Shown here: piece after piece, positions 23,232-36,400 of the stretch | Numbering within the stretch: the stretch's first letter is position 1 | How the letters are laid out: every line of letters starts with the position of its first letter | Assembly: GCA_949825065.1 (NCBI GenBank) | Contig: OX463842.1 | Location: forward strand, 3,791,191 to 3,855,190 | Length of the DNA stretch: 64,000 nucleotides | Direction of reading: 5' to 3' | Source of the DNA: Odontocerum albicorne | Lineage: Eukaryota > Arthropoda > Insecta > Trichoptera > Odontoceridae | Translations under genes and position numbers: made by a program | Notes under the pieces: model-generated | What the model saw: the letters and a program-made list of their open reading frames with translations, nothing else | Database searches by the model: none | What the model was told of the DNA's origin: nothing

Positions 23232-24376
23232 CAGTGGAACCTCTCATAACGAGTAATTCGCATAACGAGCTAAACAGGTTGTGAAAAAAATGCTCCCTTA
23301 ACGAGCGACATTTCGCATAACGAGTGACGCAGAAAGGGGAAGTCCCATCTTCACGTCACTCACTTGTGAGCCGGGGCTTCCGCGCCAGTGTGTCAGTCTC
23401 TGGTTAGCACTTGTTCTGCTAGCACCTTAGTGTCACATGTGATCACACATTTTTCCAAACTTGTGTTCTGAAATTATTTGTAATTTTTTTTGTGCAAAGT
23501 TTAATAACCTTTGCAAAAATGTCCCTGAAGAAAAAACCACAAGAAGACAGCCATAAGAGAATAAAAGTAATTGTAGAAATGAAACGTGTAATCATTGAAA
23601 AGCGAGAACGAGGTGTGAGCGTGGCTGATCTAGCGCGCACATACAATCGGTCTACATCAACGATTTGCTCTATCCTCAAGAACAAGGACAAAATTAAGAA
23701 GATAGATGCTTCAAAGGGAGTGTCAAGAATGTCTACGAAACGGTTACCTATTCTTGATGATGTTGAAAGGTTGCTTCTCATATGAATAAACGAAAAGTAA
23801 TTGCAAGGCGATACTATTAACGAAAACATCATTTGTGAGAAGGCGAAAGTTATTTTCGCCGACCTCGTTAAGAAGACGCTAGAATCATCAACTACCGAAA
23901 AAGAAGTACAATTTAAGAGAAGTCATGGATGGTTCGAGAAATTTAAGAGAAGAACCGGCATCCACAGCGTTGTGAGGCACGGTGAAGCAGCAAGCTCTGA
24001 CACAAAGGCAGCAGAGAACTTCATCAGCGACTATAAGAAGCTCGTAGATTCTGAGGGTTACCGGATTTTACTTCTAGTAAAAAAGAATTAATTATTTGTC
24101 ATAAATTCATAAATAAAAAACTAGTTATTTCGATTTTTTTATTGTTTTTTGCAAATCGAAATCGCATTACGGGTTGTTACGCTCCTTAACAATTTATAAG
24201 TATGTAATTTTATTTGAATAAACGTTAAAAATAAAAAAATGGAGTATTTTTTTCGGCATGGAACGCATTATCGTATTTTACATTGATTTATATGGGAAAG
24301 ATTGTTTCGCTTAACGAGTGTTTCACATAACGAGTAAGATTCTGGAACGAATTATTCTCGTTATGAGAGGTTTCAC
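23232..24376 (+). mobile_element. Tigger/pogo element, broken
   Basis: The left end is CAGTGGAACCTCTCATAACGAG after TA; the right end reversed is a decayed version (...CTCGTTATGAGAGGTTTCAC). ACGAG-type subterminal repeats (CATAACGAGT near 23275, 23315 and 24326) are visible near both ends. Encodes only the N-terminal DNA-binding half of a Tigger transposase; the DDE domain is deleted. Confidence 0.85.
23519..24091 (+). pseudogene. Tigger transposase N-terminal half (CENP-B-type HTH)
   Basis: Starts MSLKKKPQEDSHKRI and contains KRERGVSVADLARTYNRSTSTICSILKNKDKI, the first helix-turn-helix, then after two in-frame stops (TGA near 23783, TAA near 23798) IICEKAKVIFADL and GWFEKFKRRTGIHSVVRHGEAASSD, the second CENP-B/Tigger DNA-binding block. 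The frame ends at 24091 with SEGYRILLLVKKN, where the DDE domain should begin. Two nonsense mutations plus loss of the catalytic domain make it non-functional. Confidence 0.85.
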
Positions 24377-24379
24377 ATC

Positions 24380-25140
24380 ACTTTTGAATCATAACTATGA
24401 CAATACTTATTCTCACACACTGACGTAAGTACATTCAATTTTTTGCTAATTGATCATGGAATAGTCAAATAACGAATATAACGCCATCTATATAAAAAAC
24501 ACATACTTTTTTTGTAATTGGTTCTTTTCCTTACTGCATTGTTAGTGCCATCTATAGAAAATATTTTAAACTAAATGCTTCGTAAAAAGTACGTTTCATT
24601 ATAATATTCGAATCGATTTTATCTTAAGTTAACCCATAATTCTTCAGATCGTTTTAGGGAATGGAATAAACTTTACAATATTAAAAATAAAAATATTATT
24701 TTGTATTTAATTAATTTTATATTTTGAGTTCAGTATTTCATCGCAAGATAAATCAAATGCCATTTTGACTGCCATCTATTTTAAATTTTTCAAATCTAAT
24801 CATTTTATAACTGATGTGGCTTGCATACATTTAACATTGTTCCCATAAAATGAAACTTAATTTTAAAAAGTGGAAAATATATACTATATAGCACCTAACT
24901 GTTACAAGTTTAAATATGATTAGATATAATAAAGTTTTGAAATATAATTTTACTAAAAAAATATATTTGTAGAGTAATCATATGTTATTAAATAATTTTT
25001 TTATTAAAATTTGTCATTAAACCGTAGCATGTTTTCTGTGATATATTGTATAATAAAATTATTTGCTAATTTGAAAACTTATGTTAGGTTTATAAATGCA
25101 CTTATACCTGAATTCATAGTCAGAGCTTAAAAGTAACTAC
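24380..25140. other. No gene seen
   Basis: AT-rich spacer without recognised features. Confidence 0.35.
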
Positions 25141-25190
25141 TATGTTGTTTATAGTTAAGGCATTAATGTTGTGGAGGTTTAAAGACATTG

Positions 25191-25405
25191 TAATTTATTT
25201 TTATCAAACACTGTTTATTCCACTTTTTTGTGATGGTATAACCATACCGGTTTCAAGGCTTTCACCTCATCGTCAGGGGAGCGCAAATAAGACTAGCACA
25301 AGTCTTGTTTGTGCTCCCCTGAAGATGAGGTGAAAGCTATTGAAACCGGTAGGGTTATACCATCACAAAAAAGTTGAATAAACAGTGTTTGATAAAAATA
25401 AATTA
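25191..25405. repeat. Palindromic Penelope-like terminus (about 105-bp arms)
   Basis: Arms 25191-25295 and 25302-25405 are near-perfect inverted copies around a short centre. Each arm carries, in sense orientation, CCCCTGA.GATGAGGTGAAAGC followed by TTGAAACCGGTA and GGAATAAACAGTGTTTGATAAAAATAA, as in the fragment at 13811. The inverted pair resembles the tail-to-tail terminal structures of Penelope-like elements. Confidence 0.6.
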
Positions 25406-25410
25406 CAAAG

Positions 25411-26282
25411 TAATTACTATTTGACTTTTTTCTAATTTACTATTATTCTTAATTACTTTTTTTAATTTACTATTTTTCTTAATTACTTTTTTTAATTTAC
25501 TATTTTTCTTAATCTAGAAATTAGAATTTAAGAAAAAATATTTTTCTGTCGGAAAATATCGCATAATAATTATGAAACTCTTACTATAAAATTTTTTAAA
25601 AATGTTAAATCATAAACCAATTTACTTTCAGGCAAGAGTTAAATCACGCATAGCAAATTTTGTAGACAAAGAATCACTAGATTTCTTTAATAAAAATATT
25701 GTATTTATTTCACATTAAGCTTAACAACACAAATACGTACACAAAAGAAACAAAAAAAATCATAAAAATGTAACCTAAAAATGATGCTAAGAGCATGAAA
25801 CGTATAAAAGATATGCGTATAAAAGATCAAATATACTATGCTATCATATCTGCATCAAGTGGGTGTAGAACAAGAGATCTTAAATATCATAAAATCCCAA
25901 AAGATTGGCATGTATTAAAAGGAAAAAAATACCACTTCTTTAAATGAATATTGATGGGCAAAGTTGAGAGCTGACACTGAATCCAATGTGAATACAAGGT
26001 GCCTGTTTTGGTTGTGCAACATTCCCAAATGGACAGATATTTAATAGTTGAGGAGATTTTCCACTCCACCAAAGACAGAAATATTGGCAAAAAGTGATCA
26101 CCAACATCAGGGGAACTAGACAACGTACATGAAGAAATAACTATTGAAGATTTGAAAAAAATCAGTAAGAAGGTACATCTTGAAACAAGGGGTCATACAT
26201 AAATTTAAATATATAAATATCTTGAAACTGAAGAGCAATTGGTGAAAAACTACAAAGAAATTGATGCTATACTTAAGAAATT
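25411..26282. other. No intact gene; possible degenerate coding remnant
   Basis: About 25840-25945 (+) reads SASSGCRTRDLKYHKIPKDWHVLKG before a stop, and about 26100-26286 reads EEITIEDLKKISKKVHLETRGH and YLETEEQLVKNYKEIDAILKKL. The GC......YHKIPKD pattern faintly recalls the start of a THAP zinc finger, but the spacing and downstream cysteine/histidine ligands are not found. Probably an old pseudogene or element remnant. 25425-25510 contains a short (TTTACTATTTTTCTTAATTAC)n direct repeat. Confidence 0.25.
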
Positions 26283-26425
26283 GTAGCACGGTCCCTGTGA
26301 CAGTTCACAAATTTGCCCCAATACAATCTTGTAACGACTTCAGTAATTTTAATTATTTTATCAACTTTGATATAAGCCTCAATTCAAATAAATAGCAATT
26401 TATTTAAGTATATACATAACATAAA
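26283..26425. mobile_element. Fragment related to the 62-bp-TIR MITE at 29309
   Basis: Shares CCTGTGACAGTTCACAAATTTGCCCCAA and TATAAGCCTCAATTC.AATAAATAGCAA with 29345-29470. One end only is preserved. Confidence 0.6.
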
Positions 26426-27389
26426 ACTAACAATAACGACAAATGAATACATCTTGTTATAAATTAGCAAAAATGTGGCAGTTTGTTAAAATCACATAAT
26501 ATTTGGGGATGTTTGTCAAAAGTCACTATGTAAGACTGCATTGGCTAGGGATGGGGTATTCGATAATTGGATTTTCAATTTTTTTATAATTAAAATTATA
26601 TGTTCTTAATTAGTATTAATTCATAGTGGATCTTGGCCTATTTAAAGATAGATACAAATCATACAATTTATTAGAAAGTCAGTATAGTGAAAATTAGGAA
26701 TTGAAACGTCAGTTTAGAAAAAAACAATTTTTCCATTTGTAAAAAACTATTCGATTTGTAAAAAGAAACGATTTTACCCTATCCCTTTGAGACATGACGT
26801 TTCAAACATCACAGGAACCATCCTACATTTTCCCAAGTACAGTCAACCTCCTGGTTACTTCCCCACTTGCATTGAGAAAGGGATAGTCCTCCCCAAATCC
26901 CCCCTAGTTACACAGATATCCCCCACTTCTCAATAAAACAATAAACACAAAAAGTGTATGAATGACTTTATATGCTTGAAGTAAATACTATGGCAAAAAC
27001 ATTCATTTGAACCAATTTATGCATATCTATGTTTTTTTCCTGTACAGTTTGATGATATGCATGAATATTAAATTCTTAATAAAACATTTGAATAATTTAT
27101 TTTATGAATACTTTGAACTTAACAGTATAATATTAAATGTGTGATTAATTTGTTTTTAAAGTAAAATTGGCTTTATTCAAAACGTCAGTTGCAAAAAATA
27201 TTTTTTTTATGGAAAATATCTCCAAATTAATGAGAAATAACAATATTTCCCGTTTTATTGATCAATCTTCATATCTCCCTTCTGTCACCCATAACAACAA
27301 TACTGTTGTTGCAATGATAACAAAGTGTTTTGATCCATACACAGAAATAACGGATTTGTCTAATTTTATCTTATAACAAATAACATAGA
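26426..27389. promoter_or_regulatory. Region upstream of gene A; no defined promoter motif
   Basis: AT-rich region before the gene A start codon. About 26815-26945 is C-rich (CTCCCCAAATCCCCCCTAG). A 69-codon open frame (27167-27373) ends 14 nt before the ATG; it is unrecognised and may be 5' leader sequence. No TATA or initiator could be fixed by eye. Confidence 0.25.
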
Positions 27390-27440
27390 ATGCGAAAAAC
27401 AAGGAGCACAGACTCTCTTTTTGAAGAATATAACAAATTG
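27390..27440 (+). CDS. Gene A exon 1
   Basis: Seventeen codons, MRKTRSTDSLFEEYNKL, directly followed by a consensus donor GTAAGT. Phase 0. Choice of start: first ATG after an in-frame TAA. Shortness makes this the least certain exon of the model. Confidence 0.65.
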
Positions 27441-30400
27441 GTAAGTCGTTATTCCATGATTATTAAAATTATCTTAAATTATTTGGAATTTCTTACATAA
27501 TTATGTGAAAACATTGATATCTCAATCATCTTAACAATGTATCTCCTAAAAAAATATATTTTAAATTTATATTAATGTTCACATCTAAAAGATATTTTAT
27601 ACCATACCCGCTCAACTATAGAGGGACTTTATAATATAACAATTTTTTCAGAAGAAAAAATATTGATTAAACGGCGAGTATTATAGTTTTAATCTGCTTT
27701 TTGAAAAAATACATAACGAAATAGTTTTATTCAAACTTTTTTCTTGATTTTTTAAATAAAAATTCACAAAAATTTATTTTCCATTTATGTATTTGTTCAG
27801 ATAAAGTTGTTCAGATGAAGTAAGGCCTCAGGTAGATAAAGCTGCAGTTGTGGCGGGCTGCCTGAGAGATGTCATATGGAGGAATAAAGATATGAGAACG
27901 GATAGCAAGGTACGCATTTATAAGACCTGTGCGCGACCTATCCTCACATATGGCATCGAAACGAGGGCGGACACTGTCAGGACAAAAAGTATGCTAAGGA
28001 CAACGGAAATGAGAACTCTACGCGCTATTGCTGGGAAGACTTTGCGTGATTGTTTAAGGAACACCACAATCCGAGAGGTCTGTGAGGTCCAAGATGTGGT
28101 CAGATGGGTATGACAGTGTCGACGATACTGGTACCAACATGTACAGAGAATGAATTCCACAAGAATTCCATACATAGCTCTGCATAGGGTGCAGGATGGA
28201 CGGCGTCCACCAGAGTTGAGTCTAAAGAAAGTTTAAGAAGAAGTATTTGTTCAGATATGAATTTCATTATTCTTCTTTGCAAGTGATTTCTGAAAGTACT
28301 TGATCTAGCAAATTTCAGTTTAAAATATGAAATATTCCATCATTTTTCAGCCAATTCAAGTAGAAAGCGCAAATATAGCGAAATTACTTCCGGATGAACT
28401 TTATAAACCAGTTGCTAGAATAATAGGACTCGATGTCAACATCAAGGAAAAAATGGCACAAGCCAAGGTAAATCACATTTTTTTATACATACGTACATTT
28501 ATACCATCATGCCATTTCCCTGTTGGGATAAGCACAGAGAACCAAGTACCAAAATATTACTCACTTGATTCATGCATACTGTTTTCGTTCATCCTCTACA
28601 ACAGTGCTCCGCAACTTTTTCTCACCTACGACACACCAAAATTCTCCCTAGAATTCCGCGGCACACCAAAAGCTAAAATATATAGGTATTAAATTGATAC
28701 ACAAATGCAATATAACGCATGCGCATGAGTCTTCAGCGACGCGCATAAGGGTCATTTTTCTTTGTCTATGACTAATTTGGTGCGGCCATGGTGTGTACAA
28801 AGCACACTACGCAGTTTTCAACAGTTGGCACCAGGCGCTGGGGGACCATTGAAAAATTATTTAGTTATAATAATTATTCTATACTACATTTTGAAAAATA
28901 GACAATATTACGAAAAATAATTAGTCATGGTGTATTAAATACATAATGAAAAATTGTAAAATGTCAAATACATTGAATTTGACCGCGGCACACCTGTATC
29001 CGGCTCACGGCACACCGGTTGCGGAGCACTGCTCTACAACAACACATTATAAATCTGTTTAGACACTTTGCTCATACAACTGTCAAATATGTCTAAAGTA
29101 CCTCAACATGCTCTTTTTCACCAAAACTAACACAACACGGGGTATGTTAACAGTTTTTAGCTTTTTGGCATTGTTATGTACTTATACTTATTGTAAATAT
29201 TGTATTGTGAGTAAAAAATAAATTCCAAACAAACGCAGCAAAGGAATTGATATTTTTCTGAACACTATAACGCTTTACTATAGTTCGGAAATTCTAGTTT
29301 ATTATATTTATAAAATGCACTTATAGTTTGGAAATTCTAGGATGAGTCCTGTGACAGCTCACAAATTTGCTCCAAAACAACCTTGTAATGATGTTCAGTA
29401 ATTTTAATTGTTTTATCAATTTTAATATAAGCCTCAATTCTAATAAATAGCAAGTTATTTAGGTAAATACATCGCATAAGGTTGTATTGGCGCAAATTTG
29501 TGAGCTGTCACAGGACTCATCCTAGAATTTCCAAACTATAAGTGCATTTTATAAATACAATAAACAGTGAACTCTTAGGGCATTTTTATAAGACGACCAA
29601 GGCAGCTGAAATAATTTGAGAGTTATGAAACATAAAACCTTATACAGTAGAGCGCTGATTATCCAGGGCTCAATTACCCATGAGTTGGAATAACCATGGT
29701 CGTCTAGTGACGAATTTTTGATTAGTAAACCCGAAAAATATTTCTTTACAAATTTTTAACGAATTTCATCATTTTGAAAATTAGAGCCTAAGCCCATTTC
29801 TCTTTAACTGCATAATAGATAACGGGCTTAACTGCATAATAGATAATAGATGAGGGCGGACACTATCAGGACAAAAAGTATGCTTAGGACAACGGAAATG
29901 AGAACTCTACGTGCTATTGCTGGGAAGACTTTGTGTGATCATTTAAGGAACACCACAATCCGAGAGGTCTGTGAGGTCCAAGATGTGGTCAGATGGGGAC
30001 GACAGCGTCAACGATACTGGTACCAACATGTACAGAGAATGAATTCCACAAGAATTCCATACATAGCTCTGTATGGGGTACCGGATGGATGGCGTTCACC
30101 AGGGAGACCCCCGAAACGATGGAGAGATAGCTGGAGCTTAGCATCACAGGACGACAATCCTGCAGTAACAGACTCTTGAGTCTATAGAAAGTTGAAGAAG
30201 AATAAAATTAGAAAGCAAGGACCTAAACTGTTATAAAATCTATGGTTAACATTATACCAATTGACTTGGCAGTGTTTCCCCGCATTCACACTTCCCCATA
30301 ACTTCCCAATGTAATATGCCACGGTATGATACCAGCGTTCAGCAGTTGTATCTCTCAAATATTAAGAAAGCTTCTTCATGTATCTATCTTGAGTAACAAA

Positions 30401-33400
30401 TTTATCTAGCATTTTAAATCTTAAAATGTTTGACTCACTATTAACTTAATTTGGATTAACTATGTTTTTCAATTATCCGAGCTTGAGTGTCCTCCAATTA
30501 CTACGGATTCTACTGCATTTGTTATTTTCATGATGGAGAGGATGTGCTCCCTATCTCTGGTCATCCAGACTTTAATATGGAAGAAAGAAATCAGCAAACA
30601 GATGTTAAAATGGTTATTCGGTTTGCTTTGACAGCGCAAGGAGTATAAGAAACTTTACAAAGGGGTGCGATACCTATCCCGGGCCATCCAGGCCGTGGTA
30701 TCTGAGAAGGAACCCAGTGAAGAGATGGAAAGTGGTACTCCTGTAGAGCCCCCTTCACCCAGGTATTATTTTTTTTATTAGTTTCTTCAACCTAGTTTAC
30801 GAACAATACGTTTTCATAAAAACTTTTATCAGTCTATTATCAAACCTTCATACTAAATATTCAGATTTTTTTCTGGAATATTCTTCTGGAAGCAGTGAAT
30901 TATAGAATTTTTTTTTACCTACATTTAACCACTTAGCAGTCGGATTTTCAACACGCGACGTAACACAATGACAAACTGTGAACGAATAAATTCTATACGA
31001 AAATATATTCCGTTCAGAAGAAAACAAGTTGAAACAAGATGTGCCCAAACGACGTTTAGGAGAAACACTCCCAACAAGTCGAAACAAGATTTGTCCGAAC
31101 GAGGCTTGGGCTCGTCAGTATAAAAAGAAAGTTAGGTTGTCAGCTGTTACGTTCGGGCAAAACTGTCAAGTGGTTAATAATAAAAGGACAATTTATATAG
31201 TACAATTAAGAGAAAGAAGTCTCCTTAAGGGTGCTTTAAATCGGAACTCAAATATTGATTGATTAAAAATATTACAAAAAATAAAACAAGTTAAGTCTAA
31301 TGAAAGAAAGGTGTTGGTTGTTCTCATTAAATTGGGTACTTCCCCCCATCTGCATATGTTTAGAAAAACATATTTGGTAAGAAAGACGCAGAAAGCTTTT
31401 TAAGAGAGAATGAACTACAAAGAAACCTCTACAGATCTTCTGATATGTAATTGCTAAGCATTCGGCTTTAGGTGGAGTTTAATTCAGTTCAATTCGATTC
31501 CACCTCCACCCACGCAATTATGGGGGACAAAATAAGTCCCCATCTAGCACGATCTGCACTAGTGGATCGAAATCTTTTTTTTAGCGCGACGAAGAAGGAA
31601 CTGCCCAAAAGGACTTCTTCTCCGGTGGCGACACACCTGAGTGTAAAAAGAACAGTAGTAATGGTGGACTTATGGTCCGATATCACAGTAAAAAGGAAAT
31701 GACGTGTAGCTCAATTTTTTTTAATTATTATAAAGTGGCTACAGGCCTAAAGTTCAAACAGCCCAGGAAGTTGCCAATACTTTCAAAGAAAATTTCAAAT
31801 GCAACAAAATTATCCTTTGACACCACTAGATCGGAGTAGCCAATCGGTACAAAGATCAACCGACGAAAGGCTGAGTGGAGTTCCCTTCGGAAATTACTGA
31901 CTCGGTTTTCATCGCAGTACCACAGAATGTGCTCTACAGATTGATTCAGATAGCTGCAAAAATTGCAACAGGGCAAAGGGACAAGGTTGAAGCTAAAAAG
32001 TTTGCCATTAAAGTTTCGATGGCCAGAGAGGAACTGGCTTGTCCAATAGTGTAATTTAGGTTGTTTGTTTATATATGATCTAAAATTTTAACTTAAACAG
32101 ATTGTCTTTAAGTGGTTTGATCGCTATACATGACCCATATCGCTAACACTTAGAGGCAGACCCTTCTACGCTATAGACCAGTAAAGCAGCTAATTTTGTA
32201 TTGATTCCAGGCAAAAAATTAAGGTATAAGACAGAGGTGGATATACATGAGGTCAACGTGAGCCACATTCTGGATTTTCATATATATAAAGAGCCACACC
32301 ATGGTCACGTTCTCACATAGTATTAATTACACTAATTCTAATTTATTACATATTCGATACAAATCTTAATTGCTATATAAAGTATAAAAAATACACATAG
32401 GTATAAGAAAATATAAAAAAAGCGCAGAATACGGTTTGCGTGGTTTGCGCACATAAAGAGACAGGAGATGCGCGCGCACCCTGCACATTGAAATCACAGC
32501 ACACACGTATACACCAATACTTGCATCTTTGACAGTTGCATTCATACATAGGGTGGTACACATTCATAGGGTGTGGGCTGAAAAACATCTGGTGTCCCCG
32601 TGGCTGGGTTCACCCTATATTGGTGGGGCGTATCTTGGCCGAGGGGATGTTATTAAATGAGCCTAGACCTTTTGATAGCTTCTGTATTTAATGTATTATC
32701 TGCAATTTATGTGTTTTAGAAGTGTTATTTAAATATATTTTGTACATACTATGTTCCTGTCAATAAACCTATATTTATTATTTATTATTATTTATAGATG
32801 CGCATCGTGTCACTTACAACATTCAGAAAGTAAAATTGCGAAAATACAAGTACAATGGGGAAAGAAAGTATCTATTTTTTTATAAGAGACATAGGGAGCC
32901 AAACTTAACCCAACGAAGAGCCGCATGCGGCTCTCGGAGCCGCATTTGCCTACGTCTGGTATAAGACATAAATTTTTAGTTTAAATGTTGACTGAATTTG
33001 CCCCTGTTCGATAAACCGACAAATTAAAATTGTATTCAGTATTAAGATCAATTTGTATATAAGGAACCATAAAATAAATGGCTAACTAGAACTGTAGTAA
33101 AATAATAGAATTTCTGAAATACAATATCCAAGGAACAGTCGAGATTGGTAGACATTGTTGTGGAAGCTAAAGCTATATCAAAATTGTACAGCCATTTGCT
33201 GTAAATTGTACAGTGCAACCTTCAAAGAATAATTTTGAGTGTTTTTTTTAAACAAGGTACAGTACCCGGCGGTAAGTAATACACATTGGGCTTAAGAAAG
33301 AGACTGTCGGCCATAATCGACTAACTTCGGTTTTGTAGAGCGTAAAACACCAATAAAAGAACAAGGGATAACTCATGAAGTCTTTATTCGAAATACGTAA

Positions 33401-36400
33401 CATAATACTAGTAGGTATATGGTGTTTCCATGTTCCGCACACATCTCAAAGAAAGGAACCTGAGAACCGATCATAAAATATATAATTGCGCAAAACAAAA
33501 TATGGTTACAAGTTATTTTCTTTGAGATGTGTGTGGAAGATGGAAACATGTGTTAACAGATGTGCGGCTGCACACTTGCACACCTTCGAGGGAACGTTGC
33601 CGATGTGCATTACTTACCGTCAGGTACTATATATTCTAAGCTCCCCCAATTTAAGTAAATAATGGATTGATGCAAAAAAAACACTTAATAATAAAACACT
33701 AATATTTTTTTATTAGGATTAAACCAGTGCCCAATCCCTACTTCAACTTCTTACAAAAGACAGAAAGAGAACAAGTGAGATGGCCTTCCAAGTATCTCCC
33801 ACCGGAGACAGAGAAAGAGAAAGGACTGGTTAAAAGAGCTGATGAACTAACAAATCAGGTATTTCATAGTTCTAGTGTTCTTCAAATTAAAGAGTTCCTT
33901 CTGTGTTTCTTTTGAATGCAGTCCAAACAAACATTTGTTATTTTATTCAATTTCATAATTTTTTTTACTAACAATATATTAGGTCCTTACATATGAAATT
34001 GGCGTTTTGCCGTACTGGCAACTTTGATCTCAAATATCTTCTCTTTGGTTAGGAATTCCAAATTCAAATTTATACAGCTATTTACTCAAGTATTTGTGTT
34101 TCGAAAATTATAATTCATTTGTTTTTCCTCAATTGTTTTTTTTCTTAGCGTCACTCAGTTTACAAAATGGAAAATTTGAAATATCGCGTTATTTACGAGT
34201 AAGAGTTCCACCGTGGCACCAGTGCTGCAGAAACGGCTCGAAGGATTAATGATGTGTATGGCGACGGTGCCGCAAAAGAAAACACAGTGCGTTTTTGGTT
34301 CCAACGTTTTCGTTCTGGAAATTTCGACCTGCATAACAAGCCCCGTGGACGGCCGGAGACCAAAGTTGATAATGAAGAATTGAAGGCTATTGTGGAAGCG
34401 GATCCATCGCAAACCACGTCCGAGTTAGCTGCAGGCTGCGGTGTTAGTGATAAAACTGTTTTAATCCACTTGAAGCAAATTGGGAAGGTGAAAAAGCTTG
34501 AAAGGTGGGTACCTCACGAATTGAGTGAAGCAAATCAACAAACGCGCGTTGACTGCTGCGTTGCATTACTCAACCGGCACAATAATGAAGGGATTTTGAA
34601 TCGAATCATTACCTGTGATGAAAAGTGAATCCTGTATGATAATCGGAAGCGCTCATCGCAATGGCTGAACCCTGCCGAACCAGCCAAACCATGCCCCAAG
34701 CGAAAATTGACTCCAAAAAAGTTACTTGTGAGCGTTTGGTGGACTAGTGCTGGTGTCGTTCACTACAGCTTTCTTAAATCTGGCCAGACGATTACGGCAG
34801 ATGTCTATTGTCAGCAACTGCAAACCATGATGGAAAAGCTAGCTGCTAAACAACCGAGGCAGGTTAATCGCTCTAGGCCACTGCTGCTTCATGATAACGC
34901 TAGACCACACACTGCACAACAGACGGCTACCAAATTAGAAGAGCTTCAATTGGAATGTCTAAGACATCCACCGTACTCTCCGGACCTTGCCCCAACAGAT
35001 TACTATTTTTTTCGAAATTTGGATAACTTCTTGCAAGGGAAAAAATTCAACTCCGATGGGGCAGTCCAAACCGACTTCAAAGATTTTATTGATTCCCGTC
35101 CGAATGGTTTTTTTTAGTAAAGGGATCGATGAACTACCTATGAGATGGCAAAAGTGCATAGATAGCAATGGTACATACTTTGATTAAATAAATATATTAT
35201 ATTAAAAAAAAATCAACTTTATGTTCCTCCCAAACAAAACGCCAATTTCATATGTAAGGACCTAATATAAAGTTAATTCATCTTTATGGTGTATTCATCT
35301 TTATGGTACCCCTCATCATATGCAAATTATTGTAATACATGACAACTGTTTGCAATATGTAATATTTCATCGGTCGTGGTCTTGTCAACCACACTGAGTA
35401 AATGTGCACCCCAAGTTTTATTCCTGGTGGATTCATTTCTGGACTGATTTTACATTTTAACCATTTTACATTTAAATTTATGATTTTCTGTTGCTTATAT
35501 GATGTTTATTGTAAATTCTTTTATTGCTGTTAACTAACAGAAAAATCATACTATCTAAAAAATTCAGTCTATCATAACTTTGATTTTGGGCTGCAGCAGA
35601 TATAACCTGCCGATTATCTTGGAACTTGGATCTCCTTGCCATCGGAACTTTGTCCTTGCGTTCGTTGTTCTTGATACAATTTTTTTTGCTTTTTATATAT
35701 ATAATATACAGTATATATAAAATATATATTTTTTCTTTTTATATATATAATAAACAGTATATTTAAATATGTAATCGGAGATTTCAACGCAAGAATCGGT
35801 GGTATCCACAAAGATGACGAATCAGTGGGAAAATTTGGGATAGGCACCCGAGATGTGAGGAAACAGGCTTGTAGAGTTTGCTCAAAGCAATTCACTTTGT
35901 GTAATGAATTCATTTTTCAAAAAGAAAGTCTCGAGAAAATGGACATGGAAAAGCCCAACAGGCAAGACGAGTGAAATCGACTTCATCCTGTCAAACAAAA
36001 GATTTACTGTCCAAAACTGCACTGTTCTCAACAGCTTTAAAACAGGCAGCGATCATCGCCTAGTAAGAGCCTAAATAAGGATTAACACCAAAACTGAACG
36101 TCTCAAAGTGGTTAAGAAAAAGGAGAAAAAGATAATAGATAATGCTAAAAATAAAAATGGATTTCAACTAGACCTTAAAAATCGATTTGAAATCCTTAGC
36201 GAACCAGAGCTTCCGATTACAATAGAATCAATAGCAGAACAGACAGTACAGAGTGCAACAAACTACGTTGGCTCATATTCTCAAAAAGAATCAAAATTGT
36301 CGCAGGAAACGTTAGATCTCATGAAACAAAGAAGAAAAATGATATATATAATATACAACTCGCTTCTACATCACCATCTTTCTCAGAGATCGATAGAATG

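Noticed and set aside
25229..25345. Second hammerhead ribozyme in the palindromic terminus
   Set aside because: CTGA.GA and GAAAC cores and an ACCGGT palindrome are present, but I could not find a complementary stem I strand after the cleavage position.
25840..26286. THAP-domain gene
   Set aside because: Only a GC......YHKIPKD resemblance; zinc ligands and spacing not found and stops interrupt the frame.
30530..30634. Upstream extension of gene A exon 3 (frame with GHPDFNMEERNQQTDVKMVIRFAL)
   Set aside because: It would run into a stop in the frame needed, and TTTGACAG at 30634 gives a frame-consistent exon. Could be a remnant of the neighbouring pogo element.
31029..31262. 77-codon frame in gene A intron 3
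   Set aside because: Comes from a short imperfect duplication (GAAACAAGAT.TG.CC.AACGA.G); no splice sites or homology to support a gene.
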